This document shows, piece after piece, positions 52,171-61,414 of a stretch of DNA of 64,000 nucleotides. The DNA is from Sphingomonas crocodyli. GTDB taxonomy: Bacteria; Pseudomonadota; Alphaproteobacteria; Sphingomonadales; Sphingomonadaceae. Under the pieces are notes generated by a model. The model did not search any database. It was not told the DNA's origin and saw only the letters and a program-made list of their open reading frames with translations. How positions within the stretch are numbered: position 1 is the first letter of the stretch; every line of letters starts with the position of its first letter. The stretch covers positions 1,798,001 through 1,862,000 of the forward strand of contig NZ_SACN01000001.1 in NCBI RefSeq assembly GCF_004005865.1. The letters run 5' to 3'. Position numbers and translations under genes: made by a program.

Positions 52171-53151
52171 ATGCCGCAGTCAGACACAGATCACGTCCCG
52201 GACGCTGCCGATTTCCCTATCCGGGTCGTCGCGCTCTACCGCTTCACGCCCTTTGCGGATCGCGAGGCCGTGCGCGCGTCGCTCGCGCTCGCCTGCTGTT
52301 CGCGCGGGGTGAAGGGGACGTTGCTGGTCGCGCATGAGGGGCTGAACGGCACGATCGCGGGCACGGACGCGGCGATCGGCGAGGTTCTGGATCATATTCG
52401 CACGCTGCCGGGCTGCGCTAATATCGGCGTGCGCGAGAGCCGGGCGGCGGCGATGCCGTTCCATCGCATGAAGGTGCGCATCAAGGCCGAGATCGTGACG
52501 ATGGGCGAACCCGCGATCGATCCGGTCGCCGACGTCGGCCATTATGTCGCGCCGGGCGACTGGAACGCGCTGATCGACGATCCGAACACGATCCTGATCG
52601 ACACGCGCAATGATTATGAGGTCGCGGTCGGCACCTTTGCGGGGGCGATCGATCCGAAGACGCGCAGCTTTCGCGATTTCCCGGCATGGTTTCGCGAACA
52701 TCGCGACGCGCTTCTGTCCAAAGGCGAGAAGCCGCGCGTCGCGATGTTCTGCACCGGGGGCATACGCTGCGAAAAGTCGACGGCGTTCCTGGCGTCGGAG
52801 GGGGTGGAGGACGTCTATCACCTGAAGGGCGGCATCCTCGCTTATCTCGAAAGCGTGCCGGCCGAGCAGAGCCGGTGGGAAGGCGAATGCTTCGTGTTCG
52901 ATCAGCGCGTGGCGGTCGGCCACGGCCTCGCACCCGGCACGCACGAGCTTTGCCACGGTTGCCGCATGCCGGTGAGCGTCGCGGATCGCGCATCCGACCT
53001 CTATGTCGCGGGGGTGAGCTGCCCCGCCTGCCATGCCGATCGCAGCGATGCGCAGAAGGCGGGCTATGCCGAACGGCACCGCCAGACGGGCCTCGCCGAG
53101 GCGCGGGGCGTGGCGCATGTCGGCGCGACCTATCCGACGCGGGATGACTGA
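52171..53151 (+). CDS. trhO: tRNA uridine(34) hydroxylase TrhO, rhodanese-related
   Basis: 326 residues, starting 16 bases after tRNA-Arg. The N-terminal ACP-like fold region ([35 protein letters not shown]) is followed by a rhodanese domain (about 125-225) with catalytic Cys in [16 protein letters not shown], and a C-terminal cysteine-rich part (CHGC ... CPACHAD). E. coli TrhO uses prephenate-independent oxygen chemistry to hydroxylate U34 of some tRNAs. The GST-like gene overlaps its last codons. Confidence 0.94.
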   Translation: MPQSDTDHVPDAADFPIRVVALYRFTPFADREAVRASLALACCSRGVKGTLLVAHEGLNGTIAGTDAAIGEVLDHIRTLPGCANIGVRESRAAAMPFHRMKVRIKAEIVTMGEPAIDPVADVGHYVAPGDWNALIDDPNTILIDTRNDYEVAVGTFAGAIDPKTRSFRDFPAWFREHRDALLSKGEKPRVAMFCTGGIRCEKSTAFLASEGVEDVYHLKGGILAYLESVPAEQSRWEGECFVFDQRVAVGHGLAPGTHELCHGCRMPVSVADRASDLYVAGVSCPACHADRSDAQKAGYAERHRQTGLAEARGVAHVGATYPTRDD

Positions 53152-53743
53152 ACCGGTCCTCTACAGTTTCCGGCGCTGCCCCTATGCGATGCGCGCGCGC
53201 CTTGCGCTGCTGGTGAGCGAGACGGCGTTCGAGCTGCGCGAGGTCAAGCTGTCGGCCAAGCCTGCGGAGATGCTGGCCGCGTCGCCCAAGGGCACCGTGC
53301 CGGTGCTCGTGCTGCCGGACGGGCAGGTGATCGATCAGAGCATCGACATCATGCGCTGGGCGCTGGGCCGGAACGATCCCGAACATTGGCTCGATGGCGA
53401 TGACGACACGCTGATCGCGGCGAATGACGGCGCGTTCAAGCACCACCTCGATCGATACAAATATCCCGAGCGGCATGGCTCCGACCCGGCCGAGCATCGT
53501 GCGGCGGCGATGGACATGCTGGCGGTGCTGGAGGATCGTCTGTCGCGCCAGCTTTGGCTTTGCGGCGCATCGCGATCCTTAACCGATGCGGCGCTGATGC
53601 CCTTCGTGCGCCAGTTCGCCGCCACCGATCAGGCGTGGTTCGATGTGCAGCCTTTACCCGGCGTGCAGCGCTGGCTGGGCGTTCAACTGGCCTCGCCTTT
53701 GTTCGAACGGGTGATGGCGCGGCACGAGGTGTGGCGGCCTTAA
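53144..53743 (+). CDS. glutathione S-transferase-like protein
   Basis: 199 residues from the ATG at 53144, overlapping the trhO stop. The thioredoxin-fold N-domain begins LYSFRRCPYAMRARLAL, with a CPYA in the position of the GST/glutaredoxin active site, and has SPKGTVPVLVLPDG and DQSIDIMRW as GSH-binding elements. The C-domain is all-helical. It is of the CPYC-related class often annotated in Alphaproteobacteria near trhO; a thiol-transferase or stress role is likely. The substrate is unknown. Confidence 0.87.
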   Translation: MTEPVLYSFRRCPYAMRARLALLVSETAFELREVKLSAKPAEMLAASPKGTVPVLVLPDGQVIDQSIDIMRWALGRNDPEHWLDGDDDTLIAANDGAFKHHLDRYKYPERHGSDPAEHRAAAMDMLAVLEDRLSRQLWLCGASRSLTDAALMPFVRQFAATDQAWFDVQPLPGVQRWLGVQLASPLFERVMARHEVWRP

Positions 53744-54534
53744 CGGACGCAGGCAGGAAGGCGCGTAGCGTGGTCGGTGACCAGCAGATCGGCGGGGCGA
53801 TCGGCGAGATAGCGGCGATAGGCGCCCGCATCCGATGCGGCGAGTTTGTCGGGTGAGGCCATGCCGCCGCTCATCGCGTCGGTCAGGATCGTGACGCCAG
53901 CGGCACGCGCTTCGGCGAACAGGGCGGTCGGTGAGAAGGTCGGCAGGTAGGCCACGAACGGCCGATCGCCAAAAAGCGCCTGGTAGCTGCGCAGTTCTTC
54001 GCTTGATCGCACCAGCGCCGAGATGCGCCAGATCGGATCGGCGGCGATCGCGGCTTCGGTGGTCTTACGGTCGAAGGTGAGCAGCAGCACCCGGCCGGTC
54101 ATCCCCACGCGATCGGCGATCGGCGCGATCCGGGCGGGCGGCACCTTCTTGATATCGAGCATCAGCGTGGCGCCGGGATTGCGCGCAGCCCAGCGTGCGG
54201 CCGTATCGAAGCGGGGCGGCGGTTCGGCGCTATCCTTGAGGCGCAGCTTCGCCGCCTCGTTGCTGGTGATCGCGGCGAGCGGCCCGTGGCCATTGGTGGT
54301 GCGATCGAGATCGTCGTCGTGGAGCAGGCGGATGACGCCATCGCGCGTCTCGCTCAGGTCGATCTCCAGCATATAAGGCGCGGCGGTGACGGTGGCCTTC
54401 ATTTCGGCGAGGCTGTTTTCCGGCCGATCCACGTCGCGCCGCGCGCGATGCGCCACGATATGCGGACCCGATCCCGGCGCGCACAGAAGCGGATCGGAGG
54501 ACGCGGCGGCGGCGAGCAGGAGCAGGGTCAGCAT
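53740..54534 (-). CDS. glycerophosphodiester phosphodiesterase
   Basis: 264 residues with a short leader (MLTLLLLAAAASSDPLL) suggesting export. The GDPD barrel signatures are IVAHRARRDVDRPENS (the usual HRG is HRA here), EIDLSETRDGVIRLLHDD with metal/acid-base residues, and LDIKKVP. Hydrolyses glycerophosphodiesters to glycerol-3-phosphate, a periplasmic phospholipid-turnover role. It is convergent with the GST-like gene with a 4-base overlap of stops. Confidence 0.87.
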   Translation of the reverse strand: MLTLLLLAAAASSDPLLCAPGSGPHIVAHRARRDVDRPENSLAEMKATVTAAPYMLEIDLSETRDGVIRLLHDDDLDRTTNGHGPLAAITSNEAAKLRLKDSAEPPPRFDTAARWAARNPGATLMLDIKKVPPARIAPIADRVGMTGRVLLLTFDRKTTEAAIAADPIWRISALVRSSEELRSYQALFGDRPFVAYLPTFSPTALFAEARAAGVTILTDAMSGGMASPDKLAASDAGAYRRYLADRPADLLVTDHATRLPACVR

Positions 54535-54671
54535 GTCGCCAGCCTATGCGCGCATAATGACAGCGTCGATCAATTCGTGCGGGACGGCTCCTGACCCCTG
54601 TTGATGGATTTCGGGTTGACCGGTCCCGCATAAAGGGTTGGATGCGTGCATCAGCCGGGGAGGGGATGATG

Positions 54672-55484
54672 ATGGCCGCCAGGGAAAGAAACGAAGGCGT
54701 GCGGCGCGGCAATGTCGACAGCGGGCGGATGCTCGCGCAGCTCAAGCGACTCTTTCACGCCGCGGGCCTGCGTTATGCCGATGTCGCCAAGGAGATTGGC
54801 GTCAGCGAGAAGACGATGAAACGCTACATGAGCGGGCGGGGCCTGACGGTTGCGGCGCTTGAGCGGATCTGCGCCGTCGTCGATACCGACCTGCTCGAAC
54901 TCGCCGAACTCGCGGTCGATGCCGAGGCGGTGTCGAGCAGCTTCCTGAACGCCGCGCAGGAGGCGGCATTGGCCGAAAATCAGGTGCTGGGCCTCACCTT
55001 CTACCTGCTCAGCAAGGGATGGAGCGTCGATCGCATCGGCCACAATCTGCAACTGAGCGAGAGCGAGATGACCTTCCTGCTCACCAAGCTCGACAAGATC
55101 GGGGTGATCGCGCTCTATCCGGCCAATCGCGTCAAGCTGCGCGCGTCGCTGCGCCCCTTTGCGCAGCTCAACGAACAGATGCTACACAATCTGCAGGAGC
55201 GCTGGCGTAAGCTGTTCGCCGACCTCGATTTCACCGATCCGCATGCCATCTGCCGTTCGGGGCTGGCGCGGCTGAGCGAGGAGAGCTTCGCCAAGGCCGA
55301 CGAGCTGTTCAATCACTTCATGGCGCAGCTGTTCGCGCTGGGCGACAAGGATCGCAACCTGCCGCACGACAAGGTGCGCTGGTATGCGACGGGGGCGGTG
55401 ATGCAGCCCGACGATATCGTCGGGCGCATCCACGACGCGGGCAGCTTTCCGCCGATGCTCGACGGGGCGTTTCTGCGCCGCTGA
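54672..55484 (+). CDS. XRE-family HTH regulator
   Basis: 270 residues from the ATG at 54672; three ATGs in a row follow GGGGAGGGG, and the last has the best spacing. An N-terminal XRE helix-turn-helix is at about 15-65 (AGLRYADVAKEIGVSEKTMK, YMSGRGLTVAALERI). The central and C-terminal parts form helices plus a second winged-helix-like block (WSVDRIGHNLQLSESEMTFL) with LDKIGVIAL. No peptidase or sensor fold is recognised. It precedes the second Coq4-family gene by about 120 bases; a regulatory link is possible but unproven. Confidence 0.75.
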   Translation: MAARERNEGVRRGNVDSGRMLAQLKRLFHAAGLRYADVAKEIGVSEKTMKRYMSGRGLTVAALERICAVVDTDLLELAELAVDAEAVSSSFLNAAQEAALAENQVLGLTFYLLSKGWSVDRIGHNLQLSESEMTFLLTKLDKIGVIALYPANRVKLRASLRPFAQLNEQMLHNLQERWRKLFADLDFTDPHAICRSGLARLSEESFAKADELFNHFMAQLFALGDKDRNLPHDKVRWYATGAVMQPDDIVGRIHDAGSFPPMLDGAFLRR

Positions 55485-55607
55485 GTGTTACGGGTCATCT
55501 GACGGGGCCAAATGGGCCATAAGGCGGGGCGGGGTGCAAAGACCTGTCCCCGGCGCTTGCCGGGCGGCGTCAAAGGCATATCCTCCCGATCATAAGAGGA
55601 GAGGCCG

Positions 55608-56507
55608 ATGACACCGCCAGAGGTCGCCACGCTCGATCGCGAGCGTATCGAGGATCCGTCGACGATCGCCGACGCCAATGAGCGCCGCGCGCTGACCGAG
55701 GCCGAGAAACGCTATATGCGCGGCGATGCCGAGCCGGCGGTGTCGAGCGTGCTCACATCCAATTCGAAATATCTCAACGATCCCTATTTCCGCGAAACTT
55801 TCGCGCAGTTCGCGCTGCGGCGGCATGGGCCGGATCTGCCCGAAACCTATCTGATCCCGAACATGGTCCGCGCGTTGGCCGAGGTGCGCGACAATGCCGA
55901 ATTCTATGCGCTGATGCAGGCGGAACGGGCGAAGAAGCCGGAGTTGGCCGCCTGGCTCGATGCGCGGCGGATGACCAGCTACACGCCCGATATCGTCGCC
56001 GCCTGCAAGCCCGGCACCTTGGGCGCGCAGATCCATGCGTTCATCAGCCAGAGCGGCATGGAGATGAACTTCATGAAGGCGGGTCTCGAGGTTCGCAACG
56101 ACATCGAATATGTGATGAAGCGCCGCGTGGCGAACCACGATATCGAACATATGATCACCGGCTTCGGCCCGCACCAGCTGGGCGAGGAAGCGCTGGCAAT
56201 CATGAACACGACGTCGATCGCGGCCTATTTCACCCCCAAGCTCGCCCAATATCTGTCGGAAGCGAACATGTTCGTCAGCGCGACCGGATATTATCGCGTG
56301 TCGCTCCATTATCCCGCGCTGATGCCGGCGCAGCTTCACGCGATGCGGCTGGGCATCACGGCGGGCGAGGCGATCAAGAAGCCGCTGATGATGGTCGATT
56401 GGGAGGATTATCTCGACTGGCCGGTCGAGGACGTCGCCGCCGATCTCGGTTTCGAGCGCGGGCCGGGCGAGGAATGGGCGTGGTCGCTCCACGCTTCGGT
56501 CGGCTGA
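55608..56507 (+). CDS. Coq4-family protein, copy 2
   Basis: 299 residues with AGGAGAGG before the ATG. The HDxxH-x11-E site is intact: H177, D178, H181 and E193 (NHDIEHMITGFGPHQLGEEA). Similarity with the copy at 25017 is strong in RRHGPDLPETYLIPN, the HDIEHMITGF block and the C-terminal DWEDYLDWPVEDV. N-termini differ. Two copies in 64 kb suggest different roles; one may serve ubiquinone synthesis, the other another quinone- or lipid-like substrate. It is followed by a clear terminator. Confidence 0.82.
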   Translation: MTPPEVATLDRERIEDPSTIADANERRALTEAEKRYMRGDAEPAVSSVLTSNSKYLNDPYFRETFAQFALRRHGPDLPETYLIPNMVRALAEVRDNAEFYALMQAERAKKPELAAWLDARRMTSYTPDIVAACKPGTLGAQIHAFISQSGMEMNFMKAGLEVRNDIEYVMKRRVANHDIEHMITGFGPHQLGEEALAIMNTTSIAAYFTPKLAQYLSEANMFVSATGYYRVSLHYPALMPAQLHAMRLGITAGEAIKKPLMMVDWEDYLDWPVEDVAADLGFERGPGEEWAWSLHASVG

Positions 56508-56540
56508 ACGATAACAGTTCGTCCTGGCGGACGTAGTGCG

Positions 56541-56579
56541 GCGGCGCTTCCGAAGGGGGGAAGCGCCGCCGGTTTTTTA
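56541..56579 (+). terminator. rho-independent terminator of Coq4 copy 2
   Basis: An 11-bp stem GCGGCGCTTCC/GGAAGCGCCGC around GAAGGGG is followed by CGGTTTTTTAT, 33 bases after the stop. Confidence 0.9.
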
Positions 56580-56960
56580 TTTGGGCGCGCCCGTCACCGG
56601 CTGGAACTGGCCAAGGCCGCACGATGCGCCGGGCATGAAATTGGGGTTTGAGAACAGCACGGTGATGATGTCGGTCGAGCAAAGCTGCGAGATCGAGGTC
56701 GCGTAGCCGAACCGCTCCTGGAAACCGAGCGACGGACAACTCATAGGCAGCTTGTTCCGATAGACCTTCCGGTTGTTCATGTAGAAATCGATCGTGCTGT
56801 CGTCGCGCACGCGGCTCGACCGGATCTGGTTGATGGGGATGCAGCTGACGGCCTTGCCGTCGGGCTTGATCAACGCCTCCTGCTCGGGCTTGAGCGGGCG
56901 GGCGTCCGCGGTCGCGGTCAGGGCGGCGATGGCAACGAGGATGGATAGGCGGAGTTTCAC
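56577..56960 (-). CDS. small exported protein, possible DUF6491-type
   Basis: 127 residues starting at a GTG with a strong AGGAGG site 7 bases upstream. The signal peptide MKLRLSILVAIAALTATADA is followed by a mature region with four cysteines (CIPINQIRSSRV, MSCPSLGF, LCSTDII, ASCGLGQF), which suggests disulfides. The block CIPINQIRSSRVRDDSTIDF resembles proteins labelled DUF6491 in sphingomonads; that match is from memory and weak. A periplasmic or outer-membrane role is likely, but function unknown. It lies between Coq4 copy 2 and nth. Confidence 0.65.
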   Translation of the reverse strand: MKLRLSILVAIAALTATADARPLKPEQEALIKPDGKAVSCIPINQIRSSRVRDDSTIDFYMNNRKVYRNKLPMSCPSLGFQERFGYATSISQLCSTDIITVLFSNPNFMPGASCGLGQFQPVTGAPK

Positions 56961-56969
56961 GGCAACCTC

Positions 56970-57626
56970 CTATGCAGCGATCTTTTCCTTTGGCGCCGGC
57001 GTCTTCGGCTTGAAGGCGCACAGATCGTCCACCGGGCAGCGCCAGCATTCGGGCTTGCGCGCCTTGCAGATATAGCGCCCGTGCAGGATCAGCCAATGGT
57101 GAGCGTGCTGGCGGAAGGGCGCGGGCGTCACCTTTTCGAGCTTGAGTTCGACCTGCAGCACGTTCGTGCCCTTCGCCAGGCCGGTACGGTTGCCGACGCG
57201 GAAGATGTGGGTATCGACCGCGATCGTCTCCGCCCCGAAGGCGACGTTCATCACGACATTGGCGGTCTTGCGCCCGACGCCGGGCAATTGCTCCAGCGCC
57301 TCGCGGCTCTGCGGCACCTCGCCATCATAGTCGTCGACCAGGATGCGCGCGGCGGCGATGACGTTCTTCGCCTTGGTGTTGAACAGGCCGATCGTCTTGA
57401 TGTGCTGCTTCAGCCCCTCTTCGCCCAGATCGAGCATCGCCTGCGGGGTCTGCACCTCCTGAAAAAGCAGCTTCGTCGCCTTGTTGACCCCGATATCGGT
57501 CGCCTGCGCGGACAGCGCGACCGCGACCAGCAGCGTATAGGGGTTCACATATTCGAGCTCGGTCTCCGGCGCCGGATCGGTCTCCGCGAGGCGCCTGTAG
57601 AACTCGAAGACGTCGGCCTTTTTCAT
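56970..57626 (-). CDS. nth: endonuclease III
   Basis: 218 residues. The helix-hairpin-helix LPGVGRKTANVVMNVAFG holds the catalytic Lys, with the catalytic Asp in AVDTHIFRV. A C-terminal [4Fe-4S] loop has the C-x6-C-x2-C-x5-C pattern CKARKPECWRCPVDDLC. It removes oxidised pyrimidines from DNA and nicks the abasic site. It is downstream of dapB on the same strand, separated by an inverted repeat. Confidence 0.97.
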   Translation of the reverse strand: MKKADVFEFYRRLAETDPAPETELEYVNPYTLLVAVALSAQATDIGVNKATKLLFQEVQTPQAMLDLGEEGLKQHIKTIGLFNTKAKNVIAAARILVDDYDGEVPQSREALEQLPGVGRKTANVVMNVAFGAETIAVDTHIFRVGNRTGLAKGTNVLQVELKLEKVTPAPFRQHAHHWLILHGRYICKARKPECWRCPVDDLCAFKPKTPAPKEKIAA

Positions 57627-57654
57627 CTCGCGTATCCGCCCCCAAAACCACCGC

Positions 57655-57723
57655 TCGTGTCGAGCGAAGTCGAGACACGTTGGCTGGGCGCGCAGGACCG
57701 TGTCTCGACTTCGCTCGACACGA
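57655..57723. repeat. inverted repeat with 25-bp perfect arms
   Basis: The arms at 57655-57679 and 57699-57723 are perfect 25-bp complements of the TCGAGCGAAGTCGAGACACG type around a GC-rich centre. It lies between dapB and nth. It could serve as attenuator of nth or be a dispersed element. Confidence 0.85.
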
Positions 57724-57750
57724 ACGGGGTGGGGGAGGACGGCCCGCGCA

Positions 57751-58506
57751 TCAGAGGCCCAGCACGTCGCCCATCGTGTAGCGGCCGGCCGGCTTGCCCG
57801 CGAGCCACAGGGCGGCCTTCACCGCGCCCTTGGCGAAGATCGCGCGGCTTTCGGCGCGGTGGCCCAGTTCGATCCGTTCGCCATCGGTTGCCAGCACGAC
57901 CTGATGATCGCCCGCCACCGATCCGCCGCGCAGCGAGGCGTAGTAGATGCCGCCTTCTTCGCGGGCGCCGGCATCGTCGCCCATGCGGTCGATGCGGTTG
58001 AGGTCTGTGCCGTTGGCCGCACCCCGGCCGATATTGGCCGATGCGCCGAGCAGCAAGGCGGTGCCCGACGGGGCGTCGACCTTGTGACGATGGTGCATCT
58101 CGACGATCTCGATATCCCAGTCGGTGCCCAGCATCTTTGCCGCGCGCTCGACCAGCAGGCTGAGCACGTTGACGCCCAGCGAGGTGTTGGCCGACTGGAG
58201 GACCGCGATGCGCTTCGCGGCCTTGTCGATCCAGGCATGATGCTCGGGCTTCAGGCCGGTCGTGCCGATGACGATCGGCTTGCCTGCCGCCTCGGCCGCC
58301 GCGAGATGCGCTTCGAGCGCGGCGGGGGAGGAGAAGTCGATCAGGACGTCGGCGGCACCGGCGAGCGCTGCAGCATCCGCATACGGGCCGACGACCGCGC
58401 CTTCGCGATCGACGCCGCCCGCGATCGTGGCGCCCAGGCCGGTCGCCTCATTGGCGATTGCGAGGCCCATCCGTCCCTGCGCGCCCAAAATCCCGATCGC
58501 CGTCAT
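57751..58506 (-). CDS. dapB: 4-hydroxy-tetrahydrodipicolinate reductase
   Basis: 251 residues from the ATG at 58506 (a longer frame begins at 58563). The nucleotide loop is ILGAQGRMGLAI, DFSSPAALEAHL follows, and the catalytic signature is EIVEMHHRHKVDAPSGTAL. It reduces the DapA product in lysine and meso-diaminopimelate synthesis, so it feeds peptidoglycan. It is slightly shorter than E. coli DapB. It is followed by an inverted repeat and nth. Confidence 0.96.
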   Translation of the reverse strand: MTAIGILGAQGRMGLAIANEATGLGATIAGGVDREGAVVGPYADAAALAGAADVLIDFSSPAALEAHLAAAEAAGKPIVIGTTGLKPEHHAWIDKAAKRIAVLQSANTSLGVNVLSLLVERAAKMLGTDWDIEIVEMHHRHKVDAPSGTALLLGASANIGRGAANGTDLNRIDRMGDDAGAREEGGIYYASLRGGSVAGDHQVVLATDGERIELGHRAESRAIFAKGAVKAALWLAGKPAGRYTMGDVLGL

Positions 58507-58570
58507 GCCGTCCCGCCTTGTTTGATCCGGCGGCTTAATGGGCCGGGAGTGGAGGGGACGCAACCATATC

Positions 58571-58653
58571 CGTCATCCCGGCGGAGGCCGGGATCTCAGG
58601 CGTCTCTGTCGGTCCGCGACTCTCCTGAGATCCCGGCCTCCGCCGGGATGACG
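58571..58653. repeat. inverted-repeat element, second copy of 30208 type
   Basis: The 29-bp perfect arms at 58571-58599 and 58625-58653 are identical to those at 30208-30299. The unpaired centre carries GCGTCTCTG near the left arm, where the other copy has its complement near the right arm, so the copies are in opposite orientation. Confidence 0.88.
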
Positions 58654-58656
58654 AAT

Positions 58657-58678
58657 GGGGCCAGGGGTGCCTGGCCCC
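58657..58678 (-). terminator. hairpin after fasciclin gene
   Basis: The 9-bp stem GGGGCCAGG-GGTG-CCTGGCCCC, about 9 bases beyond the fasciclin stop; no T-run. Confidence 0.4.
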
Positions 58679-58686
58679 GGTGTTGT

Positions 58687-59229
58687 TTACGGCATCAGGA
58701 CGGTGTCGACGACGTGGATCACGCCGTTGGACTGCATCACGTCCTTGATCGTGACGGTCGAATTGCCGCCCTTGGCATCGGTGAGGACCAGCTTGTCGCC
58801 CTGCATCCACGCGGTGAGCTTTTCACCCTGAACCGTGGTGAGGCTGGCCTTGCCGTTGCCGGCCTTGATCGCGGCGGCGATGTCCTTGGACGTCATGCGG
58901 CCGGCGACGACATGATAGGTCAGGACGGTTGTCAGCGTGCCCTTGTTCTCGGGCTTCACCAGCGTTTCGACGGTGCCCGCGGGCAGCTTGCCGAAGGCGT
59001 CGTTGGTCGGCGCGAACACGGTGAACGGCCCCGCGCCCTGCAGCGTTTCGACCAGACCGGCGGCCTTCACGGCGGCGACCAGGGTCGTGTGATCCTTCGA
59101 GTTCACCGCGTTGTCGACGATCGTCTTGGTCGGGTACATCGCGGCGCCGCCGACCATCGGATTGGCGATGACGGGCGTGGCGACGGCGAGCGCGATCGCG
59201 GCCAGGCTAAGGCGAAACTTGATGCTCAT
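58687..59229 (-). CDS. exported fasciclin-domain protein
   Basis: 180 residues. The signal peptide KFRLSLAAIALAVATPVIA is followed by one FAS1 domain (about 40-178): TLVAAVKAAGLVETLQGAGP, FTVFAPTNDAFGKLP, LTYHVVAGRMTSKD and the C-terminal NGVIHVVDTVLMP are the conserved H1/H2-like boxes. A secreted adhesion or surface protein is the usual role. A hairpin follows the stop. It is divergent from the small gene at 59382. Confidence 0.92.
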   Translation of the reverse strand: MSIKFRLSLAAIALAVATPVIANPMVGGAAMYPTKTIVDNAVNSKDHTTLVAAVKAAGLVETLQGAGPFTVFAPTNDAFGKLPAGTVETLVKPENKGTLTTVLTYHVVAGRMTSKDIAAAIKAGNGKASLTTVQGEKLTAWMQGDKLVLTDAKGGNSTVTIKDVMQSNGVIHVVDTVLMP

Positions 59230-59381
59230 GGGAAGAAGTCCTCTCGAAGCATCCCGTATTTGGGAAGCACCGTCAGTTACGGGGCGAGATGCGATATGGA
59301 TGCGACGGAGCGATTATTTATCGGTGACAGCGATAAAAAGCGGCCTAATCTGGCGGCACAAATAATGAAGGAGGATGTGCC

Positions 59382-59570
59382 ATGATCGTCACCCTTACCG
59401 ACACCGATCGCCTGGAAACCGCCATCAATGCGGCGCAAGTCACCTTCATCTCCTCGGTCACCGACGGCACCCGCATCCGCTTCGGCGAGGGGCGCAGCGT
59501 CACCGTGATCGAGCCGATGGCCGAAGTCGTCGAAACCCTTAATCGCGCGTTGCCCTGGGCGGATCGATAG
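59382..59570 (+). CDS. small protein, unknown
   Basis: 62 residues with a clear AAGGAGG site 6 bases before the ATG, which supports that it is real. It alternates polar and hydrophobic beta-like segments (IVTLTDTDRLETAI, VTFISSVTDGTRIRF) and ends in a helix (EPMAEVVETLNRALPW). The layout is reminiscent of FlbD-like small proteins, but this similarity is weak. It ends 7 bases before the sirtuin start, so the two are probably co-transcribed. Confidence 0.6.
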   Translation: MIVTLTDTDRLETAINAAQVTFISSVTDGTRIRFGEGRSVTVIEPMAEVVETLNRALPWADR

Positions 59571-59577
59571 GAGAACC

Positions 59578-60285
59578 ATGCCCGCCGCCGTCCGCAACAT
59601 CGTCGTCCTCACCGGCGCGGGGATCTCGGCCGAAAGTGGGCTGGATACGTTTCGCGGACCCGGCGGGCTGTGGGAGGGGCATCGGGTCGAGGATATCTGC
59701 ACGCCCGAGGCGCTGGCGCGGAACAGGCCGCTGGTGCTCGATTTCTACGATCAAAGGCGCGCGGCGCTGGGGCGGGTGAAGCCCAATGCGGCGCATGAGG
59801 CGCTGGCGCGGCTGGACGCCAAGTGGGCCGGCGACCTGCTGATCGTCACCCAGAATGTCGACGATCTGCACGAACGCGCCGGAGCGAAGCGGCTGCTCCA
59901 TATGCACGGCGAGCTGATGTCGGCACTGTGCGAGGGCTGCGGCGGACGCGCCGCGTTCGGCGGAGCGATGCTCGACGGGCCGGAGTGCGCGATGTGCGGG
60001 GAGGGCGGTGGCGTGCGGCCCGACATCGTCTTCTTTGGTGAGATGCCGTACGAGATGGATCGGATCGAGGCGGCGTTGGCCGAGGCCGATCTGTTCGTGT
60101 CGATCGGCACGTCGGGTGCGGTCTATCCGGCGGCGGGCTATGTCCAGATGGCGCGACATTTCGGCGCAGAGACGCTCGAACTCAACCTCGAGCCATCCGC
60201 CGGCAGCTACAATTTCGACGAGAGCCGGATGGGGCCGGCGAGCGTGCTGGTGCCCGCCTGGGTGGACGAGGTGCTGCGCGGCTGA
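59578..60285 (+). CDS. cobB: NAD-dependent protein deacylase (sirtuin)
   Basis: 235 residues. The Rossmann motif is VVLTGAGISAESGLDTFRG with the GLW segment; TQNVDDLHERAG gives the NAD-ribose contacts and HMHGEL the catalytic His. A four-cysteine zinc module (CEGCG ... CAMCG) is present. Removes acetyl or acyl groups from lysines at the expense of NAD+. Class III-like length. It follows the 62-residue small gene by 7 bases. Confidence 0.94.
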   Translation: MPAAVRNIVVLTGAGISAESGLDTFRGPGGLWEGHRVEDICTPEALARNRPLVLDFYDQRRAALGRVKPNAAHEALARLDAKWAGDLLIVTQNVDDLHERAGAKRLLHMHGELMSALCEGCGGRAAFGGAMLDGPECAMCGEGGGVRPDIVFFGEMPYEMDRIEAALAEADLFVSIGTSGAVYPAAGYVQMARHFGAETLELNLEPSAGSYNFDESRMGPASVLVPAWVDEVLRG

Positions 60286-60289
60286 GCGG

Positions 60290-61348
60290 TCAGGCGGGCG
60301 GGGTGGGGTGAACGATCACCTTCTCCGCAGCATTGCCCAGCCGATAGAGGCGCTCGGCGCGGACGATCTCCCGATTGCCGATGTCGTCGGGCATGAACCC
60401 CTCCAGCACTGCGCGGATATCGGCCGTCACTTCCTTGCAGTTCACGAAATAGCTGTGCTGGACGAGCGTGTCGGATTGGCCGGCGAAGCGGCTACAATCG
60501 ACGAAGGCGACCTTCTTGGGCACCATGTCGATCATGCGGGGCCCGTCCGACCCTAGCCGGTCGGGATTGCTCTTGGTCTTGTCGGACACCAGCAGCGCGC
60601 GATCATTGCGGTTGTAATAGGCGGTCACCTGCCGCGCGAGCGCGGGGAGCATGCGCAATTTGTCGTCGGTTTCGAAGGCGTCGTCATCCTCGTCGGGCGC
60701 GGCGAGGATGATCTGATCGAACAAGCGCGCGATCCGGCGCGGTTCCTTCGCGCGCAGCGCCTGCAGCCCGTTGCGCAGCACATAATTGCCCATGCTGTGC
60801 GCCAATATGTGGAGCGCGCGGCCGCAATATTCGTCGGTCTTCATCTGGCTGATGAAGTCCCATAGCCGCAGATAGAGGCGGGCCAGCGCGGGGGCGGTGA
60901 CGCGGGCATCGTCGCGGTCGCTATAATAGGACATCAGCGGGATGGCCTTGCCATCCGACGGCCAACTGAACAGCACGACGTTGAGCTTCTTGCCCTCGAA
61001 CTCCAGGCTGTCCGACAGGAGCGCGGCCGATTTGAGCGCGTCTTCGAAGCTGACGTTGAAGCCGTGGATGAAGATCACGGTATGGACGCATCCGTTGACG
61101 ATCGCGTCCTTGAGCATGCGTAGGAAGGCTTCGCTGCCCGATTTGGGCTGCTTCTCCAGCGGTTTCTTGAGATCGGGTTCGGGGAAGACGACCGCGCTGT
61201 CGATGCTCGCCGCGTCGCCCGCGATGCTCAGTTCGGCATAGCCGTAGCGGAGTGCGGCCACCCCATCTTCGGAAAAGGAGCCGCCGAACTTCGCCTGGTT
61301 ATTGCGGCCCTTATAGTTGCGGTTGGTGACGAAAAAGACTCGTGCCAT
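60290..61348 (-). CDS. DUF900-type alpha/beta hydrolase
   Basis: 352 residues from the ATG at 61348 (in-frame start at 61390 is less likely). The alpha/beta core has VIFIHGFNVSFEDAL, VLFSWPSDGK and the nucleophile AHSMGNYVLRNGLQ; the C-terminal catalytic His may be in VQHSYFVNC. The family (DUF900) is found in many Alphaproteobacteria and has no assigned substrate. No signal peptide, so cytosolic. It is convergent with the sirtuin gene; its 5' end lies 40 bases from the era stop. Confidence 0.85.
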   Translation of the reverse strand: MARVFFVTNRNYKGRNNQAKFGGSFSEDGVAALRYGYAELSIAGDAASIDSAVVFPEPDLKKPLEKQPKSGSEAFLRMLKDAIVNGCVHTVIFIHGFNVSFEDALKSAALLSDSLEFEGKKLNVVLFSWPSDGKAIPLMSYYSDRDDARVTAPALARLYLRLWDFISQMKTDEYCGRALHILAHSMGNYVLRNGLQALRAKEPRRIARLFDQIILAAPDEDDDAFETDDKLRMLPALARQVTAYYNRNDRALLVSDKTKSNPDRLGSDGPRMIDMVPKKVAFVDCSRFAGQSDTLVQHSYFVNCKEVTADIRAVLEGFMPDDIGNREIVRAERLYRLGNAAEKVIVHPTPPA

Positions 61349-61414
61349 GCCATCGCCCTCGCTTTTGAGACGAGGGTGAAGCAGCGGCATGACGATCGCA
61401 AGACAGTTACTGGG